Source: Erwinia sp. E602
Lineage (GTDB): Bacteria; Pseudomonadota; Gammaproteobacteria; Enterobacterales; Enterobacteriaceae
Assembly (NCBI RefSeq): GCF_018141005.1
Contig: NZ_CP046582.1
Span: 3,472,001-3,536,000, forward strand
Length of the DNA stretch: 64,000 nt
Reading direction: 5' to 3'
A model generated the notes under the pieces. The model saw nothing but the letters and a program-made list of their open reading frames with translations, had not been told where the DNA came from and made no database searches. Made by a program: the position numbers and the translations under genes. The stretch's first letter is position 1. Every line of letters begins with the position of its first letter. This document shows, in pieces, positions 18,146-28,825 of the stretch.

Positions 18146-19810
18146 ATGTGTTCTATTTTTGGTGTACTGGATCTGAAAACTGACCCCACTGAACTGCGTA
18201 AGAAAGCGCTGGAGCTTTCCCGTCTGATGCGCCACCGTGGCCCGGACTGGTCCGGCGTCTACGCCGATGACCACGCGATCCTCGCCCACGAGCGTCTGTC
18301 GATCGTCGACGTCAACAACGGTGCACAGCCGCTGTACAACGCAGCCCGTACCCATGTCCTGGCGGTAAACGGTGAGATCTACAACCATCAGGCGCTGCGT
18401 GCAGAGCTGAGCGATCGTTATGAGTTCCAGACCGACTCTGACTGTGAAGTGATCCTGGCGCTGTACCAGGAAAAAGGCGTCGACTTCCTGGACGAGCTGC
18501 AGGGCATGTTCGCCTTTATCCTGTATGACACTGAAAAGCAGACGTACCTTATTGGCCGCGACCATATCGGTATTATCCCGCTGTACACCGGTAACGACGA
18601 GCACGGCAACCTGTTTGTCGCCTCTGAAATGAAAGCGCTGGTGCCGGTTTGCCGTACCATTAAAGAGTTCCCGGCGGGCAGCTACCTTTCCAGCACCGAC
18701 GGCGAAATCCGCCAGTACTGGCAGCGTGACTGGTTTGACTATGCGGCGGTAGAGAACAACACCACCGATGCAGCAGGCCTGAAAGCCGCGCTGGAAGAGT
18801 CGGTGAAAAGCCACCTGATGTCAGACGTGCCTTACGGCGTGCTGCTGTCCGGCGGTCTCGACTCTTCGATCATCTCCGCCATCACTAAAAAGTATGCGGC
18901 GAAGCGCGTAGAAGACCATGACAAGAGCGAGGCCTGGTGGCCACAGCTGCACTCCTTCGCGGTGGGCCTGGAAGGTTCCCCGGACCTTAAAGCGGCAAAA
19001 GCCGTGGCAGAGCACCTGGGCACCGTGCACCATGAAATTCACTTCACCGTGCAGGAAGGCCTCGATGCGATCCGCGATGTGATCTACCACATCGAAACCT
19101 ATGATGTGACCACCATCCGTGCGTCAACGCCGATGTACCTGATGTCCCGCAAGATTAAGGCGATGGGCATCAAGATGGTGCTGTCCGGTGAGGGTGCCGA
19201 TGAAGTGTTTGGTGGCTACCTGTACTTCCATAAAGCGCCGAACGCCCGTGAATTCCACGAGGAGAACGTGCGTAAGCTGCAGGCGCTGCATATGTTCGAC
19301 TGCGCCCGTGCCAACAAGGCGATGTCTGCCTGGGGCGTGGAAGCCCGCGTACCCTTCCTGGACAAGAAGTTCCTCGACGTGGCGATGCGCATCAACCCGG
19401 CTGATAAACTGTGCGGCAGCAACGGCAAAATGGAAAAACACATCCTGCGCGAGTGCTTCGAATCCTATCTGCCGGCCAGCGTCGCCTGGCGTCAGAAAGA
19501 GCAGTTCTCTGACGGCGTAGGCTACAGCTGGATCGATACCCTGAAAGAAGTGGCCGCGGCGCAGGTCAGCGACCAGCAGTTGCATACCGCCCACTTCCGT
19601 TTCGCGTACAACACGCCGACGTCAAAAGAAGGCTACCTGTACCGTGAAATCTTCGAAGAACTGTTCCCGGTGCCAAGCGCGGCCGAGTGCGTGCCTGGCG
19701 GCCCGTCAGTCGCCTGTTCTTCGGCGAAAGCGATAGAGTGGGATGAAGCGTTCAGGAACATGGACGACCCGTCTGGCCGCGCCGTCGGCGTACACCAGTC
19801 AGCTTATTAA
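18146..19810 (+). CDS. asnB: Asparagine synthase B (glutamine-hydrolysing)
   Basis: Makes asparagine from aspartate, glutamine and ATP. 554 residues as in E. coli. N-terminal nucleophile Cys2 (MCSIFGVLD) begins the glutaminase domain (1-200, with RLSIVD and NGEIYNH); the synthetase domain has the PP-loop SGGLDSS and GEGADEVFGGY. AGGGAG precedes ATG. A terminator follows. Confidence 0.97.
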   Translation: MCSIFGVLDLKTDPTELRKKALELSRLMRHRGPDWSGVYADDHAILAHERLSIVDVNNGAQPLYNAARTHVLAVNGEIYNHQALRAELSDRYEFQTDSDCEVILALYQEKGVDFLDELQGMFAFILYDTEKQTYLIGRDHIGIIPLYTGNDEHGNLFVASEMKALVPVCRTIKEFPAGSYLSSTDGEIRQYWQRDWFDYAAVENNTTDAAGLKAALEESVKSHLMSDVPYGVLLSGGLDSSIISAITKKYAAKRVEDHDKSEAWWPQLHSFAVGLEGSPDLKAAKAVAEHLGTVHHEIHFTVQEGLDAIRDVIYHIETYDVTTIRASTPMYLMSRKIKAMGIKMVLSGEGADEVFGGYLYFHKAPNAREFHEENVRKLQALHMFDCARANKAMSAWGVEARVPFLDKKFLDVAMRINPADKLCGSNGKMEKHILRECFESYLPASVAWRQKEQFSDGVGYSWIDTLKEVAAAQVSDQQLHTAHFRFAYNTPTSKEGYLYREIFEELFPVPSAAECVPGGPSVACSSAKAIEWDEAFRNMDDPSGRAVGVHQSAY

Positions 19811-19832
19811 TCAAGATGATGTTGTACTAACC

Positions 19833-19859
19833 AACGGGCCTGACGGCCCGTTTTTTTTT
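19833..19859 (+). terminator. Terminator of asnB
   Basis: AACGGGCC/GGCCCGTT stem, TGAC loop, nine-base T-run. Confidence 0.92.
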
Positions 19860-19960
19860 GCGTTTGCTTATGATACCCGCTGTTTTCGCCGATTAAATCG
19901 CCAGACTGGTTACAGGCCAGCCAAACAACACGTTTATGACAAAAAACGGCAAAAAAGGTG

Positions 19961-19989
19961 TTGACGCTTTTGGGCCAACTCCGCATAAT
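19961..19989 (+). promoter_or_regulatory. Sigma-70 promoter of the tRNA operon
   Basis: TTGACG (19961-19966) and CATAAT (19984-19989) at 17-base spacing, followed by a GC-rich discriminator (GCGCCCCGC) typical of stringently controlled stable-RNA promoters. First tRNA begins 40 bases downstream. Confidence 0.88.
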
Positions 19990-20028
19990 GCGCCCCGCAA
20001 CGCCGATGAAGGTTACGCAAAAAAAGAA

Positions 20029-20105
20029 GGCTACTTAGCTCAGCTGGTTAGAGCACAGCACTCATAATGCTGGGGTCACAGGTTCGATTCCCGTAGTAGC
20101 CACCA
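20029..20105 (+). tRNA. metT: tRNA-Met (CAT), elongator
   Basis: 77 bases with encoded CCA. Acceptor GGCTACT/AGTAGCC, anticodon loop with CAT, T-loop GGTTCGATTCC. First of seven tRNAs in the order known for the E. coli metT-leuW-glnU-glnW-metU-glnV-glnX operon. Confidence 0.95.
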
Positions 20106-20116
20106 TCTTTTTTTTT

Positions 20117-20201
20117 GCGGGAGTGGCGAAATTGGTAGACGCACCAGATTTAGGTTCTGGCGCCGCAAGGTGTGCGAGTTCAAGTCTCGCCTCCCGCACC
20201 A
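20117..20201 (+). tRNA. leuW: tRNA-Leu (TAG)
   Basis: 85 bases with CCA. Acceptor GCGGGAG/CTCCCGC, anticodon stem CCAGA/TCTGG enclosing TTTAGGT, and the long variable arm of class II tRNAs. Reads CUN leucine codons. Confidence 0.95.
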
Positions 20202-20224
20202 TTTCCATAGTTGGCTTGCACGGA

Positions 20225-20299
20225 TGGGGTATCGCCAAGCGGTAAGGCACCGGTTTTTGATACCGGCATTCCCTGGTTCGAATCCAGGTACCCCAGCCA
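20225..20299 (+). tRNA. glnU: tRNA-Gln (TTG), copy 1
   Basis: 75 bases with CCA. Acceptor TGGGGTA/TACCCCA, anticodon loop TTTTGAT between CCGGT and ACCGG. Confidence 0.95.
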
Positions 20300-20350
20300 G
20301 TTTTTTTAGAAGTATCTGTTTGACTGATCACGAGACTGTGATGCGGACAT

Positions 20351-20425
20351 TGGGATATCGCCAAGCGGTAAGGCACCGGTTTTTGATACCGGCATTCCCT
20401 GGTTCGAATCCAGGTATCCCAGCCA
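20351..20425 (+). tRNA. glnW: tRNA-Gln (TTG), copy 2
   Basis: 75 bases with CCA. Same as copy 1 except for a G-C to A-T pair swap in the acceptor stem (TGGGATA/TATCCCA), which keeps pairing. Confidence 0.95.
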
Positions 20426-20462
20426 GTCAGCAGGGAGTAAAAGCAGTAACGCAGTAAATTTA

Positions 20463-20539
20463 GGCTACTTAGCTCAGCTGGTTAGAGCACAGCACTCATA
20501 ATGCTGGGGTCACAGGTTCGATTCCCGTAGTAGCCACCA
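20463..20539 (+). tRNA. metU: tRNA-Met (CAT), second copy
   Basis: 77 bases, identical to the first tRNA-Met of the operon, including CCA. Confidence 0.95.
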
Positions 20540-20546
20540 AATTTAT

Positions 20547-20621
20547 TGGGGTGTCGCCAAGCGGTAAGGCACTGGTTTCTGATACCAGCATTCCGGGGTT
20601 CGAATCCCTGCACCCCAGCCA
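20547..20621 (+). tRNA. glnV: tRNA-Gln (CTG), copy 1
   Basis: 75 bases with CCA. Acceptor TGGGGTG/CACCCCA, anticodon loop TTCTGAT. Homologue of the gene giving the supE suppressor in E. coli. Confidence 0.95.
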
Positions 20622-20689
20622 TATCAAGACGGCTGGTTAGTTTGGTCGCAAAGTACAAGTCGCTCGGGTTAACCGGTCGCAATGATAAT

Positions 20690-20764
20690 TGGGGTGTCGC
20701 CAAGCGGTAAGGCACTGGTTTCTGATACCAGCATTCCGGGGTTCGAATCCCTGCACCCCAGCCA
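20690..20764 (+). tRNA. glnX: tRNA-Gln (CTG), copy 2
   Basis: 75 bases, identical to the previous tRNA-Gln(CTG). Last gene before the operon terminator. Confidence 0.95.
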
Positions 20765-20774
20765 ATCAGTAAAG

Positions 20775-20798
20775 AAGCCCGCTTACGCGGGCTTTTTT
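20775..20798 (+). terminator. Terminator of the tRNA operon
   Basis: AAGCCCGC/GCGGGCTT stem, TTAC loop, T-run, ten bases after the last tRNA. Confidence 0.92.
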
Positions 20799-20923
20799 GC
20801 GTCTGGCGTTTGTATAGCCTCTGGCTCATCCGCACCTCCTGCCCAGATCTGCCAGCTACCGTTCCGACATTCTGCACTGCCCACTGAATCCTTCCTGCCG
20901 GGGATCCTCTGCCGCTGCGGCAC

Positions 20924-20944
20924 AAAAAAACCGGCTTGCGCCGG
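20924..20944 (-). terminator. Terminator of ubiF
   Basis: Minus-strand stem CCGGC/GCCGG with GCAA loop followed by seven T. Lies 62 bases after the ubiF stop. Confidence 0.75.
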
Positions 20945-21006
20945 CTTATGCACGATCAGGAGCCTGTAGCGACCTGCAGCGGAACGCCACAAGCCTCTGC
21001 CGGGCG

Positions 21007-22185
21007 CTACAGGCCCAGCGCGTAGCGCAGCGCCTGACGTTTCAGCACGCCAGAGTTCTCGGCGGCCAGCAGCCCAAGGTTGCGCAGCACCTTTAACGGC
21101 CCGGCCGGGGTGCTGAAGGCAAAGTAGAACAGATCCATGCCGCTCTGCATCAGCTGGTTGTCCAGCCGCCGTTTGCGCTGGTAACGCTGCAGTACCGCTT
21201 CGGACGCCCAGTCCTCCGCCCGCGAGCGTGAGTCACATAACACCCCAGTCAGCGCATCCACGTCGCGGTAACCGAGGTTAACCCCCTGCCCGGCCAGCGG
21301 GTTGATGGTATGCGCCGCATCGCCAACCAGCGCCAGCCCCGGCAGCACATAGCGTGAGGCGTGGCGACGCACCAGCGGGAAGGCCCCGCGGCCTGCCACC
21401 TCCACCGGCCCGAGGCGCGGCGGGAAGTGCGCCTGAATCTCTTTTTGCAGCTGTGCCAGCGGCATCGCCTGCAGCTGGCGGATACGCGCCGGGCTGTCGT
21501 ACCACACCAGCGACGCCCAGCGGTCAAACAGCGGCAGGAAGGCTCGCGGCCCCTGCGGGGTAAACTGCTGCCAGGTGGTATCACCGGCGTCCTGCCCGCC
21601 GCGTACGCTGATCAGCATGCAGGACTGAGCATAGTTCCAGCCGTGCACGCCAATCCCCGCCAGCTGCCGCACCTGTGAATTGGCCCCGTCGGCCCCCACC
21701 ACCAGCCGCGCGTCCAGCGCCTCACCGTCCGCCAGCGTTAAGCGCCAGCCGCCGTTAACCGGCTGCAGATCCTGCAGCTGCGCCGGGCACAGCAGTTGCA
21801 CCGGCTGCTGCTGCAGGCGCTGCCACAGGGCGCGCTGCAGCACGCTGTTCTCGACCATATAGCCCAGCTCAGGCAGCCCCAGCGAGGCAGCATCAAACGC
21901 CACTTTTGCGCTCTGCCACTCCCAGGTCTCCAGCTGACGGTAGGGAACCGCGCGCATGGCCAGCACGTCCGGCCAGACGCCGAGCTGCCTGAGCAGCGCC
22001 ACCGACGCTGCGCCAATGGCGGAAATGCGCACGTCCGGGTTGCTGGCGGCGTCAAACGCGGCGGGTTCACGCTGTTCCAGCACCGCCACGCTAAAGCCCT
22101 GTTGCGCCAGCCCGCTGGCCAGCGCCGCGCCGACCATGCCGCCACCGACGATGGCAACGTCCACCTTATGCTTATTCTCTGTCAT
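21007..22185 (-). CDS. ubiF: 3-demethoxyubiquinol 3-hydroxylase (UbiF)
   Basis: FAD monooxygenase that adds the last ring hydroxyl in aerobic ubiquinone synthesis. 392 residues (E. coli 391). FAD fingerprints: VAIVGGGMVGAALASG at the N terminus, the DG motif VVGADGANSQVR, and GDAAHTINPLAGQGVNLG near 290. ATG 22185 has GAAGGA upstream; an eight-codon longer TTG start is possible. Divergent from miaB. Confidence 0.95.
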   Translation of the reverse strand: MTENKHKVDVAIVGGGMVGAALASGLAQQGFSVAVLEQREPAAFDAASNPDVRISAIGAASVALLRQLGVWPDVLAMRAVPYRQLETWEWQSAKVAFDAASLGLPELGYMVENSVLQRALWQRLQQQPVQLLCPAQLQDLQPVNGGWRLTLADGEALDARLVVGADGANSQVRQLAGIGVHGWNYAQSCMLISVRGGQDAGDTTWQQFTPQGPRAFLPLFDRWASLVWYDSPARIRQLQAMPLAQLQKEIQAHFPPRLGPVEVAGRGAFPLVRRHASRYVLPGLALVGDAAHTINPLAGQGVNLGYRDVDALTGVLCDSRSRAEDWASEAVLQRYQRKRRLDNQLMQSGMDLFYFAFSTPAGPLKVLRNLGLLAAENSGVLKRQALRYALGL

Positions 22186-22390
22186 TGTTTTTCCTTCAAC
22201 CGGGAGCATCCGCCGTGCGGTACCTCTACACTTTGCAGGGGTAATTCTGTTATCCTGACCAACCTTAGGGGATATCCCTTAATTGTACCGGAAATTCCTT
22301 CACATACGGCATACCGTACGGCGGTTTTGCCTGGCTGTGAACGTATCCTACGCGCCCGGCCTCTCTTTCTGCATGACATATGGCAAGTCG

Positions 22391-23815
22391 ATGACAAAAA
22401 AACTGCATATCAAAACCTGGGGCTGTCAGATGAATGAGTATGACTCATCCAAAATGGCTGACCTGTTAAACAGCACCCACGGTTACACCCTGACCGACGA
22501 GGCGGAAGACGCCGACGTGCTGCTGCTTAACACCTGTTCTATTCGCGAAAAGGCCCAGGAAAAAGTTTTTGCGCTGCTTGGCCGCTGGCGCAAGCTGAAA
22601 GAAGCGCGCCCCGACCTGATTATCGGCGTCGGCGGCTGCGTGGCCTCGCAGGAGGGTGACAAGCTGCGCCAGCGCGCCAGCTGCGTGGATATCGTCTTTG
22701 GCCCGCAAACGCTGCACCGCCTGCCGGAGATGATCAACCGCGTACGCGGCAGCAACAGCCCGGTGGTCGACGTCAGTTTTCCGGAGATCGAGAAGTTTGA
22801 TCGCCTGCCGGAGCCGCGCGCCGATGGCCCGAGCGCCTTCGTGTCGATCATGGAAGGCTGTAACAAATACTGCACCTTCTGCGTAGTGCCCTACACCCGT
22901 GGCGAAGAGGTCAGCCGCCCGTCGGACGACGTTTTATTTGAAATTGCGCAGCTGGCGGCGCAGGGCGTGCGTGAAGTCAATCTGCTCGGGCAGAACGTAA
23001 ATGCGTACCGCGGTGCCACCTTCGACGGCGGCATCTGCTCGTTTGCCGAACTGCTGCGGCTGGTGGCGGCGATCGACGGCATCGACCGCATTCGCTTCAC
23101 CACCAGCCACCCGATCGAGTTCAGCGACGATATCATCGCGGTCTATGGCGATACGCCGGAGCTGGTCAGCTTCCTGCACCTGCCGCTGCAGAGCGGCGCG
23201 GACCGCATTCTGACGCTGATGAAACGCGCCCACACCGCGCTGGAGTATAAGGCCATCATCCGCAAACTGCGGGCGGTCCGCCCGGATATTCAGATCAGTT
23301 CGGACTTTATTATCGGCTTCCCGGGCGAGACCCAGGCCGATTTCGAGCAGACCATGAAGCTGGTCGGCGAGATCAACTTCGATACCAGCTACAGCTTTAT
23401 CTACTCATCCCGCCCCGGCACCCCAGCGGCCGACCTGCCGGACGACGTCTCTGACGACGAGAAGAAGCAGCGCCTGTATATCCTGCAGGACCGCCTCAAT
23501 CAGCAGGTGCTGGCCTGGAACCGACGGATGCTCGGCAGCGTACAGCGGATTCTGGTCGAGGGCATCTCGCGTAAAAACGTGATGGAGCTTTCCGGTCGCA
23601 CCGAGAATAACCGCGTGGTCAACTTTGAAGGCAGCCCGGAGCACATCGGTAAGTTTGTCGACGTGGAGATTGTCGACGTCTACGCCAACTCGCTGCGCGG
23701 CATCTTCCTGCGCGGTGAGGAACAGATGGGGCTGCGGCTTAGCGAAACGCCGGCCGCGGTGATTGCCCGTACCCGTAAGGAAAACGAGCTCGGCGTGGGC
23801 CTTCACCAGCCCTGA
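22391..23815 (+). CDS. miaB: tRNA-2-methylthio-N6-dimethylallyladenosine synthase MiaB
   Basis: Radical-SAM methylthiotransferase modifying A37 of tRNAs that read UNN codons. 474 residues as in E. coli. N-terminal [4Fe-4S] cysteines in [22 protein letters not shown] and VGGCVAS; radical-SAM triad in [17 protein letters not shown]-terminal TRAM domain (about 378-440). The frame is open upstream to 22283, but [11 protein letters not shown] is the conserved start. Confidence 0.96.
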   Translation: MTKKLHIKTWGCQMNEYDSSKMADLLNSTHGYTLTDEAEDADVLLLNTCSIREKAQEKVFALLGRWRKLKEARPDLIIGVGGCVASQEGDKLRQRASCVDIVFGPQTLHRLPEMINRVRGSNSPVVDVSFPEIEKFDRLPEPRADGPSAFVSIMEGCNKYCTFCVVPYTRGEEVSRPSDDVLFEIAQLAAQGVREVNLLGQNVNAYRGATFDGGICSFAELLRLVAAIDGIDRIRFTTSHPIEFSDDIIAVYGDTPELVSFLHLPLQSGADRILTLMKRAHTALEYKAIIRKLRAVRPDIQISSDFIIGFPGETQADFEQTMKLVGEINFDTSYSFIYSSRPGTPAADLPDDVSDDEKKQRLYILQDRLNQQVLAWNRRMLGSVQRILVEGISRKNVMELSGRTENNRVVNFEGSPEHIGKFVDVEIVDVYANSLRGIFLRGEEQMGLRLSETPAAVIARTRKENELGVGLHQP

Positions 23816-24017
23816 GCCCCGCCTTTTGCGGCAAGCCTCGCAGTTTGCCGCGAGTTTTCATCGGGTTGCGCTTGCTTTCTGAACACTCTGCCCAAATATC
23901 CCGGTTGAGGCTTGCACCTTCGCGCCGTGCCATAAATAATTCACTATGACAGTGGCGTGCAGCGGGTAAGCTGCCCTCAATTTCTCAACCCGGCCCTGAG
24001 TGACCCAAAGGATTAGT

Positions 24018-25079
24018 TTGAATATTGAAACACGTGAAATTAGCGTAGAACCGTTTGATAACACCCGGCTGCTCAGCCTGTGTGGCCCCTTTGATGACAA
24101 TATCAAGCAGCTGGAGCGCCGGCTGGGGATTGAAATTGTCCGTCGTGATAACGCCTTCAAACTGACCGGCCGTGCCCTCTGCGTGCATGCAGCCGTCGAT
24201 ATTCTGCGCGATCTCTACGTGGATACCGCCCCGGTGCGCGGCCATATCCCGGATATCGACCCGGAGCAAATCCACCTGGCGATCAAAGAGAGCGGCGTGC
24301 TGGAACAGACCGCCGACAGCGTGCCGGAGTTCGGCAAGGCGATCCATATCAAGACCAAACGCGGAGTGATTAAACCGCGCACGCCTAACCAGGCGCAGTA
24401 CGTGGCCAATATTCTCGACCACGACATCACCTTCGGCATCGGCCCGGCCGGTACCGGTAAAACCTACCTGGCGGTGGCGGCGGCGGTCGACGCGCTGGAG
24501 CGCCAGGAGATCCGCCGCATCCTGCTGACCCGCCCGGCCGTTGAGGCAGGTGAAAAGCTCGGCTTTCTGCCCGGCGACCTCAGTCAGAAGGTCGATCCTT
24601 ACCTGCGCCCGCTGTATGACGCGCTGTTTGAGATGCTCGGCTTTGAACGCGTTGAGAAGCTGATCGAACGTAACGTGATCGAAGTCGCCCCGCTGGCCTA
24701 TATGCGCGGCCGCACGCTGAACGACGCCTTTATCATCCTCGATGAGAGCCAGAACACCACCATCGAACAGATGAAGATGTTCCTGACCCGCATCGGCTTT
24801 AACTCCAAAGCGGTGATCACCGGTGACGTCACCCAGATTGACCTGCCGCGCAACCTGAAGTCCGGTCTGCGCCACGCGATTGAGGTGCTCTCCGGGGTGC
24901 CTGAACTGAGTTTTAATTTCTTCCACAGTGAAGATGTGGTGCGCCACCCGGTGGTGGCACGCATTGTGGTCGCCTATGAAGCCTGGGAAGCCGCCGATCA
25001 GAAACGGCGCGATGCTCAGGCCGAAGAACGTAAACGTGAAGCGCTGGCACTGCAACAGGCTTCACAGGAGAGCAAATGA
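24018..25079 (+). CDS. ybeZ: PhoH-like ATPase YbeZ
   Basis: 353 residues. PhoH family P-loop protein with Walker A GPAGTGKT (about residue 145) and Walker B-like FIILDESQN; partner of the YbeY RNase in rRNA maturation. TTG start at 24018 has AAGGA at proper distance and gives the family N terminus ([11 protein letters not shown]); a GTG six codons upstream at 24000 is the alternative. Start of the ybeZ-ybeY-ybeX-lnt operon. Confidence 0.93.
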   Translation: MNIETREISVEPFDNTRLLSLCGPFDDNIKQLERRLGIEIVRRDNAFKLTGRALCVHAAVDILRDLYVDTAPVRGHIPDIDPEQIHLAIKESGVLEQTADSVPEFGKAIHIKTKRGVIKPRTPNQAQYVANILDHDITFGIGPAGTGKTYLAVAAAVDALERQEIRRILLTRPAVEAGEKLGFLPGDLSQKVDPYLRPLYDALFEMLGFERVEKLIERNVIEVAPLAYMRGRTLNDAFIILDESQNTTIEQMKMFLTRIGFNSKAVITGDVTQIDLPRNLKSGLRHAIEVLSGVPELSFNFFHSEDVVRHPVVARIVVAYEAWEAADQKRRDAQAEERKREALALQQASQESK

Positions 25080-25543
25080 GTTCTGTTATTCTTGATCTGC
25101 AAATTGCCTGCGCCAGCGAGCAGGGCCTGCCGGCGGAAGCCGATTTTCAACGCTGGCTGGAGGCGGTGCTGCCGCAGTTTCAACCTGAGAGCGAAGTCAC
25201 CGTACGTCTGGTCGATGAAGCAGAGAGCCGCGAGCTCAATCACACCTACCGCGCTAAAGATAAGCCGACCAACGTGCTGTCGTTCCCGTTCGAGGCGCCG
25301 CCGGGTATTGAGCTGCCGCTGCTGGGCGACCTGATCATCTGCCGTCAGGTGGTGGAGCAGGAAGCCGCCGATCAGGAAAAAGCGCTGGAGGCCCACTGGG
25401 CGCACATGGTGATCCACGGCAGCCTGCACCTGCTGGGTTATGATCATATTGAAGATGACGAAGCCGAAGAGATGGAATCGCTGGAGACCGAGATAATGCT
25501 TGCTCTTGGCTATGCCGATCCGTACATTTCGGAGAAAGAATAA
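25076..25543 (+). CDS. ybeY: Endoribonuclease YbeY (rRNA maturation)
   Basis: 155 residues. Zinc-dependent RNase for 16S rRNA 3'-end processing and 70S quality control. Zinc motif [11 protein letters not shown] in [15 protein letters not shown] (three histidines). Overlaps the ybeZ stop by four bases (ATGA). Confidence 0.96.
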   Translation: MSSVILDLQIACASEQGLPAEADFQRWLEAVLPQFQPESEVTVRLVDEAESRELNHTYRAKDKPTNVLSFPFEAPPGIELPLLGDLIICRQVVEQEAADQEKALEAHWAHMVIHGSLHLLGYDHIEDDEAEEMESLETEIMLALGYADPYISEKE

Positions 25544-25656
25544 GTAGCGGCACGCTACTCCCCCGGGCGAGGCCTCTGCCGCACCCGGGCCTGTGCCATC
25601 CGCCTGCCCCGCCGGGGCAGCCGATTTCTTAAGAGAGAGAAAAACTCAAAAACGCC

Positions 25657-26535
25657 ATGAGCGATGACCATTCACAGAACAACGACAGTCCCGCCAGTAA
25701 AAAGGGCTTCTTTTCACTGATCCTCAACCAGCTGTTCCACGGCGAACCGAAAAACCGTGATGACCTGCTGGAGCTGATTCGCGATTCCGAGCAGAACGAG
25801 CTGATCGACCCCGATACCCGCGACATGCTGGAGGGGGTGATGGATATCGCCGGCCAGCGCGTACGCGATATCATGATCCCGCGTTCGCAGATGATCACGC
25901 TGCGGCGTAACCAGACGTTGGAAGAGTGCCTGGCGGTGATTATCGACTCCGCCCACTCCCGCTTCCCGGTGATCAGCGAGGACAAAGACCACGTTGAAGG
26001 CATCCTGATGGCCAAAGACCTGCTGCCGTTTATGAGCAGCAGTTCTGAACCGTTCAGTATTGAGAAAGTGCTCCGCCCGGCCGTAGTGGTGCCTGAAAGC
26101 AAGCGCGTTGACCGCATGCTGAAAGAGTTCCGCTCACAGCGTTACCACATGGCGATCGTCATTGACGAGTTTGGCGGCGTCTCCGGCGTGGTGACCATTG
26201 AAGATATTCTTGAACTGATCGTTGGCGAAATTGAAGATGAATACGACGACCAGGAAGAGAGTGATATCCGTCAGCTTAGCCGTCACGCCTACACCCTGCG
26301 TGCCCTGACGCCGATCGAAGATTTCAACGAGGCGTTCGGCACCCACTTCAGCGATGAAGAGGTCGACACCATTGGCGGCCTGGTGATGCAGGGCTTCGGC
26401 CATCTGCCGGCGCGCGGTGAAAGCATTACCATTGACGGCTACCAGTTTAAAATTGCGATGGCCGACAGCCGCCGCATCATTCAGATTCACGTCAGGATCC
26501 CGGACAACTCGCCGCAACCCACTCTGGAAGAGTAA
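25657..26535 (+). CDS. ybeX: CNNM/CorC-type protein YbeX
   Basis: 292 residues, cytoplasmic. Two CBS domains (about 65-190; [30 protein letters not shown]) and a C-terminal CorC_HlyC transporter-associated domain (about 205-285). Linked to Mg2+ homeostasis and ribosome metabolism. The 113 bases before it contain three consecutive GC-rich hairpins (GTAGCG/CGCTAC, CCCGGG pairs, CTGCCCCG/CGGGGCAG). Confidence 0.94.
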   Translation: MSDDHSQNNDSPASKKGFFSLILNQLFHGEPKNRDDLLELIRDSEQNELIDPDTRDMLEGVMDIAGQRVRDIMIPRSQMITLRRNQTLEECLAVIIDSAHSRFPVISEDKDHVEGILMAKDLLPFMSSSSEPFSIEKVLRPAVVVPESKRVDRMLKEFRSQRYHMAIVIDEFGGVSGVVTIEDILELIVGEIEDEYDDQEESDIRQLSRHAYTLRALTPIEDFNEAFGTHFSDEEVDTIGGLVMQGFGHLPARGESITIDGYQFKIAMADSRRIIQIHVRIPDNSPQPTLEE

Positions 26536-26542
26536 TCACCGT

Positions 26543-28081
26543 ATGGCAATTGCCTCCTTACTTCAGCGCCAGCGGGTTCGCCTGCTGCTGGCGCTTTTAA
26601 CGGGTGCCGCTGGCACCCTCTCTTTTTCACCTTATGATTTCTGGCCCGCGGCGCTGGTTTCGCTGCTCGGGCTGCAGGCGCTGACGCTGCACCGCACCAC
26701 CCGTCAGGCCTGCGCCATCGGTTTTGCCTGGGGCTTTGGCCTGTTCGGCAGCGGCATTAACTGGGTCTACGTCAGCATCGCCACTTTTGGCGGCATGCCG
26801 GGACCGGTGAATATCTTCCTGGTGGTGCTGCTGGCCGCTTACCTGTCGCTCTACCCAATGCTGTTTACCGCACTGCTCAACCGCCTGCTGCCGCGCGCCT
26901 CGCTGCTGCGCCTGGCCGTGGCGGCACCGGTGCTGTGGCAAATCACCGAGTTCCTGCGCGGCTGGATCCTGACCGGTTTCCCGTGGCTGCAGTTTGGTTA
27001 CAGCCAGATTAACGGCCCGCTAAAAGGGCTGGCTCCGCTGGTCGGCGTAGAGGGGATCACCCTGCTGCTGATGGTGATTGCCGGGCTGGCGGTTTACGCC
27101 GCGATCCACCGCCGTGCGGCGGCTGCCGTCGCCGCGCTGGCGCTGCTGGCGCTGCCCTGGCCGCTGCGGCTGGTAAACTGGTTTACGCCGCTGCCGGAAC
27201 GGGCGGTGGAGGTTGCGCTGGTGCAGGGCAATATCGCCCAGTCGCTGAAGTGGGACCCGAACCATCTGGTCACCACCCTGAACACCTACGCCACGCTCAG
27301 CCGCCCGTACCTGGGCAAAGCACCAATCATTATCTGGCCGGAATCCGCCATCCCGGATCTGGAGACCAATCAGCAGCCGTTCCTGAAGACGGTGGATGCG
27401 CAGCTGCGCGGCGCCGGCAGCAGCCTGATCACCGGCATCGTCGATTCGCGGCTGGAAGCGAACCGCTACCACGACTACAACTCGATTATCGTGCTCGGTG
27501 GCCCGCAGCCGTATAACTACTTCAGCGGCAACCGTTACCAGAAGAACCATCTGGTGCCGTTTGGCGAGTTCGTACCGCTGGAGTCGCTGCTGCGCCCGCT
27601 GGCGCCGTTCTTCGACCTGCCGATGTCCTCGTTCAGCCGCGGCAGCTACGTGCAACCACAGCTGCAGGTGGCCGGTTACAACCTGACCGCCGCGATCTGT
27701 TACGAGATCGTGCTCGGTCAGCAGGTGCGCGATAACTTCCGCCCGGACACCAACTTCCTGCTGACCATCTCGAACGATGCCTGGTTCGGCCACTCGATCG
27801 GCCCGTGGCAGCACCTGCAGATGGCGCAGATGCGCGCACTGGAGCTGGGCCGCCCGCTGCTGCGCAGCACCAATAACGGCGTAACCGCGGTGGTCGACGC
27901 CAGTGGCAACATTGCGCAGACCATCCCGCAGTTTGAAGCCGGCGTGCTGGCGGCTAAGGTCACCCCCACCAGCGGGCTGACACCGTATGCCCGTATCGGA
28001 AACGGGGGCGTCTGGCTGCTGTCGCTGCTGCTGGCCGCCGCCGGCTCGCTGATGGCGTGGCGCTCGCGCCGCCGGATGTAA
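26543..28081 (+). CDS. lnt: Apolipoprotein N-acyltransferase Lnt
   Basis: Adds the third acyl chain to lipoproteins at the outer face of the inner membrane. 512 residues as in E. coli. About six to eight N-terminal membrane segments (10-215), then a nitrilase-like domain with catalytic Glu in WPESAIPD, Lys in [11 protein letters not shown] and Cys in AICYEIV. ATG 26543 is eight bases past ybeX. Confidence 0.96.
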   Translation: MAIASLLQRQRVRLLLALLTGAAGTLSFSPYDFWPAALVSLLGLQALTLHRTTRQACAIGFAWGFGLFGSGINWVYVSIATFGGMPGPVNIFLVVLLAAYLSLYPMLFTALLNRLLPRASLLRLAVAAPVLWQITEFLRGWILTGFPWLQFGYSQINGPLKGLAPLVGVEGITLLLMVIAGLAVYAAIHRRAAAAVAALALLALPWPLRLVNWFTPLPERAVEVALVQGNIAQSLKWDPNHLVTTLNTYATLSRPYLGKAPIIIWPESAIPDLETNQQPFLKTVDAQLRGAGSSLITGIVDSRLEANRYHDYNSIIVLGGPQPYNYFSGNRYQKNHLVPFGEFVPLESLLRPLAPFFDLPMSSFSRGSYVQPQLQVAGYNLTAAICYEIVLGQQVRDNFRPDTNFLLTISNDAWFGHSIGPWQHLQMAQMRALELGRPLLRSTNNGVTAVVDASGNIAQTIPQFEAGVLAAKVTPTSGLTPYARIGNGGVWLLSLLLAAAGSLMAWRSRRRM

Positions 28082-28097
28082 TCTGTATCCGCTACAT

Positions 28098-28131
28098 CGC
28101 CGGGGGCAAGGGATTGCCCGCCGGCTGTTTT
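28098..28131 (+). terminator. Probable terminator of the ybeZYX-lnt operon
   Basis: GC-rich hairpin (CGCCGGGGGCAA pairing with TTGCCCGCCGGC, one bulge) and a short TGTTTT tail, 17 bases after lnt. Confidence 0.55.
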
Positions 28132-28278
28132 GCTGATTGCCGAAATACGCGCGCGATCTCCTGCTCATAAACGCCGCACGACGGCCACCTCTCTTCTCAC
28201 GACAGACGTCATTATCCCGTAAATAACACCGGAGCGGCACTCTCAAGGATATCGCCCTCCCCCACGCTACCGCCGAAT

Positions 28279-28482
<204 letters not shown>

Positions 28483-28520
28483 GGGCAGCTTATGCTGCAT
28501 TTCTGTTAAAAAACCGCCGT

Positions 28521-28536
28521 TGGCACGATGATTGCA
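28521..28536 (+). promoter_or_regulatory. Sigma-54 promoter upstream of gltI
   Basis: TGGCAC-N5-TTGCA at 28521-28536 is a perfect -24/-12 element. Transcription would begin near 28547, giving a leader of about 280 bases to gltI. E. coli gltIJKL is also reported as RpoN-linked. An enhancer-binding protein is required; no clear NtrC palindrome was found upstream, where the TGCC array sits. Confidence 0.8.
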
Positions 28537-28763
28537 AAATATTTCTGTAGAAACGCGCGCTGGCCTGGCATCCGCCTGCGATGAAAGACTTTTTGCCTCA
28601 TCAGAGTGCAGGTGATGCACCATTTTTGAGCAGTCGATCTTTTTTCGCCCCCAAGTGGTGCGGCATGCCTCGCAAATACACAAAGAATTCATATCAAGCC
28701 GTTAACATTCGGCTATGTTATGGAGGAACAGCGCGCGTTAACGCTGGAATAAAAACAGATAAA

Positions 28764-28781
28764 CAGCAGAAACACACACAT
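28764..28781 (+). promoter_or_regulatory. C/A-rich GcvB target in the gltI leader
   Basis: AGAAACACACACATCAC, about 45-62 bases upstream of the gltI ATG. In Salmonella the GU-rich R1 region of the sRNA GcvB represses gltI by pairing with a C/A-rich element at nearly this distance from the start. GcvB itself is not in the window. Confidence 0.6.
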
Positions 28782-28825
28782 CACGTCGGCGCTACAGGCG
28801 CCAAAAACCACACAGGAGCAGGAAC

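Noticed and set aside
20062..20925. Several frames across the tRNA operon
   Set aside because: They translate tRNA genes and terminators (GIRTPEC, KPAQAGFF type artefacts).
27020..28246. 408-codon minus-strand frame opposite lnt
   Set aside because: Shadow frame of lnt; composition low in hydrophobic core residues and no recognisable domain.
28100..28278. NtrC enhancer site for the gltI sigma-54 promoter
   Set aside because: No TGCACC-N5-GGTGCA-like palindrome found; the activator remains unknown.
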